The notes beneath the pieces were generated by a model. It worked only from the letters and a program-made list of their open reading frames with translations, ran no database searches and was not told the origin of the DNA. From Prorocentrum cordatum (Eukaryota > Sar > Dinophyceae > Prorocentrales > Prorocentraceae), in contig CAUYUJ010002735.1 in NCBI GenBank assembly GCA_963575745.1, positions 22,350-86,349 on the forward strand: a stretch of DNA of 64,000 nucleotides, written 5' to 3'. Both the position numbers and the translations under genes were made by a program. Below, piece after piece: positions 20,640 to 32,900 of this stretch. Each line of letters begins with the position of its first letter. Within the stretch, counting starts at the first letter, position 1.

Positions 20640-21045
20640 GTGCTGCGTTTGGCGTGAGCCCCAAACAGCGCGAACCCCAAACAGCGTGAACCCCAAACAG
20701 CGCGAACCCCCAAACAACGTTCAGCGTGAACCCCAAACGTGTTGAACCCCAAACAACGTGAACCTAAAAAAGCGTGAACTCCAAACAGCTTTCAGCGCGA
20801 ACCCCAAACAGCGTTCAGCGTGAACCCCAAACAGCGCTCAGCGTGAACCCCAAACAACGTTCAGCGTGAACCCCAAACGTGTTGAACCCCAAACAGCGTG
20901 AACCCCAAACAGCGTGAACGCGCGAACCCCAAACAACGTTCAGCGTGAACCCCAAACAGCGTTCAGCGTGGACCCCAAACAGCGCTCAGCGTGAACCCCA
21001 AACGCGTGGCCAGCGTGAACCCCAAACGTGTCGCCAGAATCCGCT
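20640..21045 (+). repeat. Family G repeat, distal block (about 17 copies)
   Basis: Tandem units of CGTGAACCCCAAACAGCGTT followed by CAG, 17-24 bp long, with variants CAACGTTCAG and CGTGTTGAA. Identical in type and orientation to 18665-18750. Confidence 0.9.
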
Positions 21046-21234
21046 GACCCTCAAGGAGGCCACCAGGTGCATGATACTATCAAAACTTATACCCAGCCAA
21101 CCAACCCAACCAACCAGCCAGAACAAAACGCAACGAGCCCGACCGACGCATCGCGCGCGCACCCAACGGAAATAGAAAGCACGAACAATTTTGCATACTG
21201 ATGGATTTCAGGCAAGGGTCGGATTTAAGGTCGG

Positions 21235-21420
21235 GTTTCGGGTACGGTGACGGGAAAGGAAACTAAGGGACGAATCTAAGGGGCGATTCTAAGGTAAAGG
21301 GAAAGGAATCTAAGGGGCGAATCTAAGGTAAAGTTTAAGTTTAAAGTTAAGTGTAAGAAAGATAAGGGTCAGAAGATCTAAGTTCAAGTCTGTTCCGGAA
21401 ATCTAAGGGGCCCTGAGCCT
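21235..21420 (+). repeat. Family H-like AATCTAAGGGGCG units
   Basis: Repeated GAATCTAAGGGGCGAATCTA and AAGGTAAAG words resemble the block at 13570-13740. Confidence 0.7.
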
Positions 21421-22025
21421 TATGGGAGGGGGAGGGCGGGGAGGAGAGGGAGAGGGAGAGAGGGGGGGCGAGGGGGCGAGAACGAAAGAGAAGAGAGGGA
21501 GGGGGAGAGGGATACAAGAAAACGAGAAAAGCAAGAAGCGAGGAAGAGGAAGAGGGAGATGATGATGATGATGATGAAGCGCCTTGAAAGGTCGGTCCTC
21601 CAAAACCACGAACACTGAGAAGCCACCAGGCGCCAAAAGCGCGAGGCAGGGACTCAAGACAGAAGAAGGAGAGGGAATAAGACAGGAGAAAACGTTTCAA
21701 CCCAAATCAGAATCCCACAGAAGTGATGCACATAAGTGAGCTGTAAGATTCAACCCAAGTGTAAGGCAACAGAATTGAAGGCAAACCCAGGTCCGCTGAG
21801 TCGGCGTGACTGATGACAAGAAACCGGGAGAGGGAGAGGGAGACGAGACGAGACGCGAGGAGATGGGGGGGGAGGAGGGGGGGAGAGGGAGAGGGGGGGA
21901 GGAGGAGGGCGAGGCCTGAATTGCAGCGAAATGCGTATCCGAAAGAGGAGGGCAAGGGAGGAAGGGGGGAGGAGGGGAAGGAGGGAGAAGTGGTGGAGGG
22001 GGAATGGGGAGGAGCTGCAGCAGGG
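21420..22025. repeat. GGGAGA/GGGGGA purine-rich tracts
   Basis: Two purine-rich stretches (21425-21560 and 21815-22020) flank about 250 bp of unique sequence. A GATGATGATG run lies near 21560. No gene. Confidence 0.7.
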
Positions 22026-23510
22026 GCAGAAGCGAGAGCAGCGAAAGCACCGCAGGCGGGAACAGCAGGAGAAATATGTTTTTGGGGAATGCAGAAATCT
22101 GTATGAATTACATATTGCGTTGGGTGTCTCGTTTTCTTGCTCTGAATTAATTAGGCGTCTCGTAATCTAATTCGAGACGCTGAATTTATACCGCGACGCC
22201 TTTCCCGACGCCGAACACTCTGTGGCTTGGGGGGGTGACTGTATATTGGATGATTGGGAGTCGATCCATGGCAGGTGCTGGCCTCGCTTGCAACGGAACC
22301 CGGGCCCGACAGGCCGAGCTGCCGACTCGGACCCTTGCCATATACTTGCGCGTTGCTTGTCTGAGGTCACTCGCGCTGCCTTGGGCACGGCCTTTCAAGG
22401 CCACATTGCCCGCGATGACTGTCTGAGGTCACCCGCGATGCCCGCATTTGGGGAATGGACTTTCAAGGCAATCGATATGTTCGGACCCCGTCAAAATCAT
22501 TGATGCATGCTGCCTGGTATCCCTGCTGCTCTCTGTCACGGGCCGCGGGTGTCGCGGCGCGCAGCATCCAGCATCTCCTTCCTCTTCCTCCTCCTCCTCC
22601 GCCCCCTCCTCTCCCTACCCCTCTCACTCATGGTCTATAGATGGAATCGCATGCATCCTTTATGGATGCGCCCGCTGATGGGCGCGCACGCGGTGTGAAA
22701 GAAAGTGGGGAACCATAAAGATCATCCTCCCTCCCTCCCTTCCCCGCGGCCCTCCCAGCCTCCCCCAATCCGTCCCCCATCCTTCCCACGCCTACCCAAA
22801 ACTGCTTCCCTCCTCGGTTCCCTCCCCCCTCATTTTCCCTGTTCGTCACTTGCGCCATTCCTTTCCCTCTTCCTTTCCTTCATCCTCCATATCATCGTCC
22901 TCTTCCTCCCCGGTCGGGCTGCCTCCCGGCAGGCAGGTTCTTCACCCTCCAGGTGAGCGTCGAGGCCGCGGGGGGAGCGCGTTCCGGCCTCCGTTTCAGG
23001 GCGACTGGCAGGTGGGAGGCACGAAGAGCGAAAAGCGGACAGGAGGCCCAAAAGGAGGGACGAAACGAATGATAGCTGGCGCTGGCATATTTTTTCGCGC
23101 TTTCACATAACGGGCCGAATTCATGCGTGGCTGGCTCGCGTCTTTAAACTACGAGCTCCCGCAGCCTCGCATAGCACCGCACGCATGCATTCGAATGTTT
23201 GCACCTGATCAGGCGCCCCCAAAAAGAGCGGGCCAATGCTTCGCGCACACGGCCCTAGCAAAACGCGCTGGGTATACTTGACTGGCCTTGAGAACTTCCG
23301 GGCAACATTGTTGCCCCCATCGGCAAATCAGTGTTCACACTTGTGATAGGAGACAAAACGATGCCTATGTTTTAATGTGTTTGGCCATGCCCGTGTGCAG
23401 GCAAATGTACATGTATGAGTTTTTGATAAGGCGCGCGTGCCAAAAACAGAATTGGCCTGGCGAAGGACCCAACCATATGCAGTAGTGAATACACAATTGT
23501 GAATCTCGTC
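22026..23510. other. No gene seen; unique sequence with a short CT tract
   Basis: A TTGTCTGAGGTCACNCGCG word occurs twice at about 22350-22435, and a CTCC-rich tract at 22570-22630. No exon is supported on either strand. Confidence 0.4.
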
Positions 23511-23511
23511 T

Positions 23512-24592
23512 TCGGTGGAGATCCCTATCGGGCCACGATCCTCGTGGGGGGTGTGCCGAAATGGGGCGGGGACGCAATGGGAACCCTGCCACTGGCGCCT
23601 TCGGAGGGGTGTGCCGAAATGGCCCGAGGCCGCCATGCGGCGAACCCTGCCACTGGGGCCTACGGTGGAGCTCCTATGGGGCCACGATCCCCGTGAGGGG
23701 TGTGCCGAAATGGCCCGAGGCCGCCATGCGAACCCTGCCACTTGGGCCTTCGGTGGAGCTCCCTATGGGGCCACGATCCTCGCGAGGGGTGTGCCGAAAT
23801 GGCCAGAGGCCGCCATGCGAACCCTGCCACTGGCGCCTTCGGTGGAGCTCCCTACGGGGCCACGGTCCTCGTGAGGGGTGTGCCGAAACAGCCCGAGGCC
23901 GCCGTGCGAACCCTACCACTGGCGCCTTCGGTGGAGCTCCCTATGGGGCCACGATCCTCGTGAGGGGTGTGCCGAAACAGCCCGAGGCCGCCATGCGAAC
24001 CCTGCCACTTGGGCCTTCGGTGGAGCTCCCTGTGGGGCCACGATCCTCGCGAGGAGTGTGTCAAAATGGCCCGAGGCCGTCATGCGAACCCTGCCACTGG
24101 CGCCTTCGGTGGAGCTCCCTATGGGGCCACGATCCTCGTGAGGGGTGTGCCGAAACGGCCCGATGATGCCATGCGAACCCTGCCACCTGCCACTGGCGCC
24201 TTCGGTGGAGCTCCCTATGGGGCCACGATCCTCGCGAGGGGTGTGCCGAAATGGCCAGAGGCCGCCATGCGAACCCTGCCACTGGCGCCTTCGGTGGAGC
24301 TCCCTGTGTTGCCACGGTCCTCGTGAGGGGTGTGCCGAAATGCCGCCATGCGAACCCTGCCACTGGCGCCTTCGGTGGGGCTCCCTATGGGGCCACGATC
24401 CTCGTGAGGGGTGTGCCGAAATGGCCCGAGGCCGCCATGCGAACCCTGCCACTGGCGCCTTCGGTGGAGCTCCCTATGGGGCCACGATCCTCGTGAGGGG
24501 TGTGCCGAAATGGCCCGAGGCCGCCATGCGAACCCTGCCACGGGCGCCTTCGGTGGAGCTCCCTATGGGGCCACGAAACGCGTGAGGGGTGT
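23512..24592 (+). repeat. Family B satellite, subtype 1 (89-bp monomer, about 12 copies)
   Basis: Monomers share GGTGGAGCTCCCTATGGGGC, CACGATCCTCGTGAGGGGTG, TGCCGAAATGGCCCGAGGCC and GCCATGCGAACCCTGCCACT. Because 89 bp is not a multiple of three, reading frames drift through all three phases and stay open on both strands, which explains the many overlapping repetitive ORFs. Confidence 0.95.
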
Positions 24593-25935
24593 TCCGAAAT
24601 GGGTGTGCGGGGCGCATGCGGGCGGTCGCACTTGTGTCTTCGGTGGGGCTCCCTACGGGACCACGAAACGTGTGAGGGGTGTGCCGAAATTAGTGTGCGG
24701 GACGCATGCGGGCGGTCGCACTTGGGCCTTCGGTGGAGCTCCCTATGGGGCCACGAAACGTGTGAGGGGTGTGCCGAAATGGGTGTGCGGGACGCATGCG
24801 GGCGGCAGCACTGGGGCCTTCGGTGGAGCTCCCTATGGGGCCACGAAACGTGTGAGGGGTGTGCCGAAATGGGTGTGCGGGACGCATGCGGGCGGTCGCA
24901 CTGGGCCTTCGGTGGAGCTCCCTATGGGGCCACGAAACGTGTGAGGGGTGTGCCGAATGGGTGTGCGGGACGCATGCGGGCGGTCGCACTGGGCCTTCGG
25001 TGGAGCTCCCTATGGGCCACGAAACGTGTGAGGGGTGTGCCGAAATGGGTGTGCGGTGCGACTAGCCCGGGTGTGAGTTGGACGCAATAGGTGTGCCTGA
25101 AGCTCCCTATGGGGCCACGAAACGTGTGAGGGGTGCGCCGAAATGGGTGTGCGGGACGCATGCGGGCGGTCGCACTTGGGCCTTCGGTGGAGCTCCCTAT
25201 GGGGCCACGAAACGTGTGAGGGGTGTGCCGAAATGGGTGTGCGGGACGCATGCGGGCGGCGCACTGGGGCCTTCGGTGGAGCTCCCTGTGGGGCCACGAA
25301 ACGTGTGAGGGGTGTGCCGAAATGGGTGTGCGGGACGCATGCGGACGGCAGCACTGGGGCCTTCGGTGGAGCTCCCTATGGGGCCACGAAACGTGTGAGG
25401 GGTGTGCCGAAATGGGTGTGCGGGACGCATGCGGGCGGCGCACTTGGGCCTTCGGTGGAGCTCCCTATGGGGCCACGAAGCGTGTGAGGGGTGTGGGTGT
25501 GCGGGACGCATGCGGATGGGGCCTTCGGTGGAGCTCCCTGTGGGGCCACGAAACGTGTGAGGGGTGTGCCGAAATGGGTGTGCGGGACGCATGCGGGGCG
25601 CACTTGGGCCTTCGGTGGGGCTCCCTATGGGGCCACGAAACGTGTGAGGGGTGTGCCGAAATGGGTGTGCGGGACGCATGCGGGCGGTCGCACTTGGGCC
25701 TTCGGTGGAGCTCCCTATGGGGACACGAAACGTGTGAGGGGTCTGCCGAAATGGGTGTGCGGGACGCATGCGGGCGGTCGCACTTGGGCCTTCGGTGGAG
25801 CTCCCTATGGGGCCACGAAGCGTGTGAGGGGTGTGCCGAAATGGGTGTGCGGGACGCATGCGGGCGGTCGCACTTGGGCCTTCGGTGGAGCTCCCTATGT
25901 GGCCACGAACGTGTGAGGGGTGTGCAGAATGGGTG
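24593..25935 (+). repeat. Family B satellite, subtype 2 (90-bp monomer, about 15 copies)
   Basis: Shares the GGTGGAGCTCCCTATGGGGC and GTGAGGGGTGTGCCGAAATG parts with subtype 1, but replaces the other half with GGTGTGCGGGACGCATGCGG and GCGGTCGCACTTGGGCCTTC, and CGATCCTC with CGAAACGT. Spacing between CCACGAAACG words is exactly 90 bp in several places. Confidence 0.95.
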
Positions 25936-26015
25936 ATGACGACGACGACGACGATGATGATGACGATGATGACGATGACGATGACGATGATGATGGTGTT
26001 GATGATGATGAGAGC
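25935..26015. repeat. (GAC/GAT)n microsatellite
   Basis: GACGACGACGATGATGATGA run that ends the family B array. Confidence 0.9.
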
Positions 26016-26127
26016 AGGAGGGAGGAGGGGGAGGAGGAGGAAGGAGGAACGCGGGGCACCGTCTCTTCGAAACGAGGACCCATAACCACAGGACGGTTGG
26101 GAACAAGTCAATGGTAAACCCAACATG

Positions 26128-26496
26128 TCAGCGTGAATGTGCGCTCGGGATGGCGGGGGGGCAGGAGCCAATGGGATAAGGCTTGTTGCCCGTCACTTTC
26201 TTTTTGCCATGCTTTACAACTTCAGTCGTAAGCTTGGCTGCCCCACGGACCTGGTCAGCCTTCTTCGCCTGCAGCCTTGGGCGCGGCTTGGCCTTCGGTG
26301 CTGCAGACCTCTCTGAAGCTGGCGCGCCTCCGAAGGCAATCTCCGGCAGCCATGGCGCTGTCCCAACCAAGATTGTATCTTTGCAGCTGGGGTGGCCGTA
26401 CGAGCCGTACTGCGCCCACGCAGTCGTGCTCAGATACGTCCCACGACGTCCGCGGAGACCTAGCAAACGCTCATCGTCGCATCGCCGGCCATTTTC
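26128..26496 (-). CDS. Terminal exon of an unidentified gene (122 aa)
   Basis: A CTCCTCTAG acceptor ends at 26497 and the frame stays open to a stop at 26128. The translation begins ENGRRCDDERLLGLRGRR, continues with a compact aromatic segment (AWAQYGSYGHPSCKDT) and then a basic Lys/Arg/Pro-rich tail. Such a tail suggests nucleic-acid binding, but no family is recognised. It is probably the last exon of the gene whose upstream exon lies at about 26890-27200 on the same strand; the joining donor site is unclear. Confidence 0.5.
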   Translation of the reverse strand, partial: ENGRRCDDERLLGLRGRRGTYLSTTAWAQYGSYGHPSCKDTILVGTAPWLPEIAFGGAPASERSAAPKAKPRPRLQAKKADQVRGAAKLTTEVVKHGKKKVTGNKPYPIGSCPPAIPSAHSR

Positions 26497-26884
26497 CTAG
26501 AGGAGCCCAGGTCGACGAAGGGGCGTGAATCGATCGAATCGCTGACGACGCCCAGAGGACATCCCATGGCGAGATCTGGCGGTATCAAAGCCGCCGACGA
26601 TGGAGGACCCGCCGCTTGCAAGCGCAAGCATCAACTGGTTCTGCAGGAACCGCTCGCGTCCTCAGGCGCACGCGGTGCGAAGGAGCACAATGCGCGCCTG
26701 CGCCGACCTTGCGCAGGCCGACCCAGATGCTCTAACCTGCCCGTGGTCTACGGGGGGGAGGAGGAGAAGGGGGCGAGGAAGGGATGGGTGGAGCAGGGCT
26801 CAGGAGCGTTATTGCCTTCACGGAAGTAAGAGGACACCTCCAACAATGCACTCCGATTTATTATTCGGATAGAAGCGTGTGTTT

Positions 26885-27200
26885 GCTTTGCCATGTCCTG
26901 TCGTCTTCAAGAGCGCCAAGTAGTCGACGCCCTGTTCAATCTGCACCTGCAGGAGCTGCGCCTGCTGCAGCATCTGCGGCACCACGGCCGCCGCGGCTGC
27001 CATGTCGGCGCGTTGCGGGTGGCGGGCGACAGGGGCCTGGACGTCGCCTTCAGCCAGATGCGGCTGGGGGAGGGGCCCCGTGAAGTGATGCCCCAGAGCT
27101 GCCGCTACGAATGCTTGACCCTTGGGCGCGACATGAAACCGCTGGGCGAGGATGCAAAGGTGCGGCCCAATATGCTTTTCGATCCGTCCATGGGTTGGGC
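26885..27200 (-). CDS. Probable internal exon of the same gene
   Basis: Minus-strand frame with balanced composition: HIGPHLCILAQRFHVAPKG, then FVAAALGHHFTGP, then an Ala/Gln-rich helix (PQMLQQAQLLQVQIEQ) ending DYLALLK. The likely acceptor is GAAAAG just above 27180. The donor is unresolved, with GC or GA donors possible near 26890-26905. I infer one gene with 26128-26496 from strand, spacing and similar codon bias. Confidence 0.4.
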
Positions 27201-28388
27201 TCGCGGCTTTTCCTGCTCGGTGATATGACCCTGCTGTCGTTGCATGATAGCATATGGAGTGTAGTCGGAACTGGGCGGCCCTGGCACCCGAGAGGGCGCG
27301 AGGCCATGCCGATTGCATTCATTGTCCTGGACAGAAGAATCAACTGAAAGGCACGCGCTGTGTGGGACGCGGCGCAGACAAGACGCCAGAGCGCCCTTGA
27401 TTTAGCAGAGTCGACCTACCACGAGTCATGACTGCACGCGATTGCGTGGCGGTGGTGCGACGACTGGTTTAACTGGCCATGCGCTGCGCGACGATAAGCC
27501 TCGGAAACAATCGAGCACGTGGATATGCCGCGTCATCTGGCGGCGCCAATCTCAGCGACGGCATGCTGCTATGACACTGGTAATGTGATGAATGGAATGT
27601 GTGATGGCGCGGTGGCGGCGGGCAGCCTGGGCTCGCATGCACTGCGACGAGCGCGGGTTCCACGGCCCGCTTGCATTTTTATTTTGTTCAAACCGCTGGT
27701 TGGAGAAACGCGCAGTCGAGAGCGCCCCTGGCAAAATCATCGCGCAGTGCGGGCGCACTAGCAACGTCTACCATGCACTGCTGAACGCGGGCGCCACGTC
27801 GACGCGACCACACGGCGACGCCGTTCTTCCCAGACAGCACGCGCGATGAGCGGAATCAAAGCCCGATCACCCCATGGACCTACTTTCGCTCGAGCTCTCT
27901 TCTAGCTCGGCATGCGCTCGGTCGCTGCGTCGGTGAACAAGTGAACTGGACACACTGCTTGAGAAAGGCAAGAAGAGGGAGAGAGGAAGAGTGAGGGACG
28001 GAGCGGCATGGAGAAATTCAGAGAAATATAGAAGGAGAGAAAGAGGGAGAGAGAGAGAGAGGGAGAGGGAGAGAGAAGGATATATGGGAGAAGGAGGGAG
28101 AGAAATATATACAACATGCAAATGATGCGTGTCACTCAGCGGCGCGGCGCCCGATGGCCGAACGTCGGGCCGACGCGCACGCGGTGGTTGCTGCACGCCC
28201 TCCGTCTCGGTTGAGCGAGTTCCGAGGCTGACTCGCCGATCGGGTACCTAGTACCGCGGCGATTTTGTATGCTGACGGGCAGATCGAATATCGACTGAAA
28301 AATCAGCATGCCGACGATTCACTACCAACCGCGGTCTGATCCATCTGCCCGTGTCCTGCGATGATCGGTTGTCACCGACGAAGCCAGA
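27201..28388. other. No gene seen; includes a GAGA-rich tract
   Basis: Unique sequence with a GAGAGG-rich tract at about 27960-28110. I see no exon. Confidence 0.4.
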
Positions 28389-29192
28389 TCAGCGACGTCG
28401 GCGGCCCGAGGCGCCCGCGTCGAAGACAATGGAGCGATGGCGGGGCAGGCCAAGAGATGCCTGCACGACCCTCTCCATGTGGGCCCAAGTCGTCGACCAC
28501 GGAATGTCTGCATGCTCGAACCAGTTCGGCACGTCGTGGGACCCCGTCGCCACGACGCAGGTGCGATCCTGAGTGTTCGCATCAACGCACCATCGCATCG
28601 ACCCTCTTCCCCTTCCACACCCAACAACATTCGGCAATCGGAAAAGCGATCAGAGCGATCGCGCGACCTGTTGGACTATCGATCGAACACTGAACGCCCG
28701 AATCGTTGGAGCAGGGGCGCGGGCGCGATCGTTGTGTGTCTGGCAAACCACGAACACCTCGAGGCACATGTACGGGCGGACGATCATCGGGCGCTGCCCA
28801 GGCTCGGTCGAAAGCCACACTGGGCCAGCGAAACCCGGCGCATTGAACTCGAAGGCAGTCATGCGGTACTCGTAGAACATGGGCCACGCGCGCACGAGGA
28901 AGCGGCCCTGTAGAGAGGCAAAGCGGAAGGCGACATAATATGTTTCAATTGTTTTCTAAAGGCGCCAGTGTCACCCATGTTTTGATTTACGAGGAACGAG
29001 GCAGAGAAGCGGGCAATGGACAACTTATGCATTGTATGGCTTCTGTCCTCGCCAGCCAGCAGGCGCTGAGACTGGGAGTGGCTGACATTGCGCCAGGCGC
29101 CATCTGCTGGCACGACAGCGCCAGGAGCGACGTCCTGCAGGAACGCGTACTCGAACGCCATCGACGCGGGCGACGGCCTGGGACGATCAGCG
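28389..29192 (-). CDS. Three exons of an unidentified gene, possibly the 3' part of the upstream P-loop gene
   Basis: Exon a is 29192-28991, exon b 28907 to about 28668, exon c 28568-28389 with a TGA stop. Acceptors are clear (TTGCTTGCAG, CTCTACAG, ACACTCAG). The 83-bp intron between a and b is GT-AG and joins phase-0 ends; the b donor is probably CAG/GTCGCG, also phase 0. The translation includes MAFEYAFLQDVAPGAVVPAD, RAWPMFYEYRMTAFEFNAPG and WFEHADIPWSTTWAHMERV. No known motif is recognised. The first exon starts inside a codon, so an upstream exon must exist. It could be the large exon ending at 29968 if that exon is spliced before its stop, but I could not find a convincing donor. Confidence 0.55.
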
Positions 29193-29459
29193 CTGCAAGC
29201 AACGGCTCGGCCCCAACAGCTGCGGCACGCGGCAGCTCGGTTTGAAGCGGGGGCAAGCAGCCAACCACTCGGCGGGCCATGCGCGGGGCACAGCGGCGCG
29301 ACGAGACACGATGGTCAATGAAAGAATGCTTTTTGTTCAACAAGCCATGGCGTTATGCTCGCTCTCGCAAATGATCTCATGTCCCTCAGCCACGCGGCGG
29401 CTGTGCTGATGGCGCGCGAGCGCGCGAATGGCAGTGGCGAGTATACAGGCGCCGCGCAG

Positions 29460-29685
29460 CGGCAGCAGGCTCACTTTCGCATGGGCTCTCTACTAGCCCC
29501 GCCTTCGCCGAGCCCAAGCTGCCGATCAGTGCTGCAATCGACGCCGCGCGCGCTGCGCGCGGGCTTAAACTTCCCGTCACGCGCGGCAGATGCGTTGTAT
29601 GTAATCGAGAAAAACAACGCCAACGCAGGCTTACTTTCGCGTGGGCTTTCATATAGCCCCGCATGCGCTCAGCCCATCGCCAGCG
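29460..29685. repeat. Direct duplication of a ~65-bp segment in a non-coding stretch
   Basis: CAGGCTCACTTTCGCATGGG..TAGCCCCGC at 29468-29510 is repeated as CAGGCTTACTTTCGCGTGGG..TAGCCCCGC at 29624-29665. It lies between the two neighbouring gene models. Confidence 0.6.
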
Positions 29686-29967
29686 CCCCCCCCCCGAAAC
29701 GGAAGAATGCCAATGAGAAGGTTGTCACCGCGGCGAAAGCACCCGCAGCTTCTTCAACCGAAATCTCAACGCGCGCATGTTCCTCTCCTTTCATCCTCCT
29801 TTCTGTATGCACATCTACGTGCGCACCGCGCGCATTCCGCAGCACTCCTCTGTCGGCCAATTCTCCCTCCCCTCATCGCTTAGCCTTTCCCCGTCGACTA
29901 TAGCCTCAACACCCGTCCCCCTCGCCGCTCTCGGAGTGGCGCTTGCGCCGCCGCGCGGGCTGCTTCC

Positions 29968-32900
29968 TCAGCGATTGCCTGCCCCCGCGAGTGCGGGCCG
30001 CCAGAAATCCGGCGAATTCATGGATGCACCCTCTTGCACGAGCACGCACGCAATGCCGTTGCGCAGGCCGAGGAGCTTGCAGCCAATCTCGCGCGGCATG
30101 ATCATGGAGCACGGGCCATTGTTCCACATCGCGATGCCGCCCAGGAGGCGGATGTGCGAGAAATGAAAACTGTGGAGCAAAATGTACTCGCCATTCGGAA
30201 AAGCAGCAGAGGCGACGCGCAGCTTCATTGAGCAATCTGCCAGCGCGTCATTGGCGTCCTCCAGAGTGAAGGGGCCATCGCGGGAGATCTCGACCTCCAT
30301 GCCGAGACCGCTCAGCGCGCACGACAATGCCTCTGCCAGGCAGGCGCTATGGTACGGGTGAGCAGCGATGAAGTGCTCGGCGTTCATATTGCGCTGAAAA
30401 TAATGCATGTGCGGGTCGGGCGCGCCAGCGAGGAGCAGGAGGCCCGCCATGTACACCTTCGAGGCCATCGGCTCACCCAGGTACCCGCGCTCGTGCAGCT
30501 GCACGTAGACATGGCCCCTCACGCGCGGCGGCAACATCATGAGTAGCGATTCGCAACCGCCGTCACCCAGCATGCGCATGTTGGAGACCTGCGTGCGCCA
30601 TACCCACGTCGCAAAGCCGTCCTCCAGCATGAAATTCGTCATCTGGGTGCCGTCGGCGCCGATGGGCATGTAGCGCTCGCAGTGCGTGCCCACCTCCACC
30701 ACGTATCCGCACATCGCCCCAGGCCAATCAGCGGGCTCGGCCAACAGGACACGCGGCGCGCTGCGCGCGCCGCCGAGACTGGACAGGTGGACCGCCGCCG
30801 CGCCGACAGCGGAGGTCGCCGCTGCCCCCCTTGGATCGCTGGCCGCACCCGCGCCAGACGGGCCGCTGGCGTTGCCGCTGTTCTGCAAGCGCACCCCATC
30901 CACCCCATCATCCCGCATGATCTCCTCCACCGCGTTCTGCAAGACGTCGTCGATTCTCTGGGCGCTCCGATGTTTCTTCGGCGTGGGCGAGGATGACAGT
31001 AGCTCGATCTCGCGCGCCCTCGGAGGCTTCAGGCGATCGCCAAAGCTGCGGCCGTGCCTCATCAATCCGCCCTGAGTCGGCGGCGGCGACGACGGGGGCT
31101 CTCCCTTCACGCCCGAGAGAATCGTCGCTGGCGCCGGCGGAGCTGCAGCACCGGCTTTCACCACCTGGGCGAGATTGCCTTTGACCCCGCCGCGCAGGCG
31201 AACCACCCCGCCAGTGACCGTTGCGACGGTCATGCCAGTCACCTCGTCGCCGACACGCAGAGCGTCTCCGTGAGAGAGTCGCCCCTCGTCGTCGCTGTCG
31301 TGGATCCTGATGAAGAAAAGGCCGTCGACGCGGATGACCACGCCGTCCACGGTGTCGTGCTGGATCACGTTGCGCCAGCCTGCGTGCGCGCGCGCAGCCT
31401 GGAGCATGGGGCCGCGCGTCGACGCGGCCGCGGCCGCCACTGAACCGTCGGCGTCCGCTGCCGCCTCCGCGATCTCAACGCTGCCGTCCATGCCGCCGCC
31501 GAGGCCGAATACATCGGGCTCCGAGTCGCCATCGCGTCCGCCCGTGCCTTCGCGGCCGACTGGCGCTACGTGCGCGGACGGCGCTGCGCTGTTCCCGTCC
31601 TCCTCGACGTGCCCCATCAAGCGTTTGACCTCGCGCTTCTCGAACGACAGCAAGCGGTCGAATTCCTCCTGGTCGCGACGGTTGTTGTCGTTCTTGAGGA
31701 ACTCGCGCAGGGCAGTCCCCGCGGAGGAGAGGATGTAGCCGTCGAGAAGCGGCAGCTTCTGCACGGCCTCGCTCACGCCCGCGGGGCGGAAGAACACATA
31801 TGTCCGCGTGTTCAGAGCGATGTTGCACCGCTTCAGCATGGCGCCAACGTTCGACATCGAGATGTTCGGTGGGAGCGCGGGCTTGATCATGCTGAGCAGG
31901 TGCTTGGTCGTCTCCGCCTTGGGGTCCAAGCTGTGCGTGGCCAGGGCCCAGTCGCGCACGGATGGCTCCGCGTCGGCGTCATACTCGTTGTCACCTCCGA
32001 ATCGCGCCTGGCCGCGCACAAACTTGGTGGCTCCCCAGCGGACATAAGTCATAGCCTCCGCCTGCGACGGGTCAAAGAACGACTTCAGGACGCGCGGGCG
32101 CTGGTCCTGCGGCGACAGCGAAGCCGCGTCGGGAATGCGCGGCGAATGATTTCTACCAGAGCAGTATGTGAAAATTCTATTCACAAAATGCAAAAATGTG
32201 AAAAAATGTCGCCGCGCATTTGACGACGCGCCCTCGATGTCCCCCGAGTCACCGTCGTCGAAAATGCAGGGCACCCACTTCTGGCCGACCTCGCCCCTGA
32301 AGAAGTCCATCTCAGGAGACGTGCGGACCGCTGCAAGGTCACCCTTGCCCGCGGCGTCAGCGTGGAAGCGAGCCACTGCCATCGCCAGGATCGTCATCAG
32401 CGGCGTTTTCCCGAACCTCGCCTCCCCGATGCACAGGAGGGTGTTCACCGTGAGAGTTGGCAGAATTTGGCGAACCTACGGGGAAATCATCTATACACCA
32501 CCATTTCGTTGTGCGCAAACCAAGACTAAATCGCGTGGTTTGGTCCTGGTCACCACACGCATGGTGTCGCCACAACAACTCCTACGATGTATATGCAAAC
32601 GTCTTAAGTGTTTGTCGTATACTACAACATCCTGGAGGTGTATAGAATAATTCCGCAAAGAACCATCTCCATGTATTCTGGCCGAATATCGCCGAGCAGA
32701 CATGGGTAGTACGTCTGCGTGACGGCGAAGTTGTCGCGCTCGGAGATCTTGCGCAGCACTTTGTCGATCAGCTCCCGCTTGAAAGCGTAGACGGGGCTGC
32801 TCGGGTCGACCATCTGGTGCTCGACCCACAAGAGCTGCTCGCAGTCAAAATTCCCGCGGGGATCCTCATCCTTGATGAATTGGAAGCCAGCGGTGAGGAT

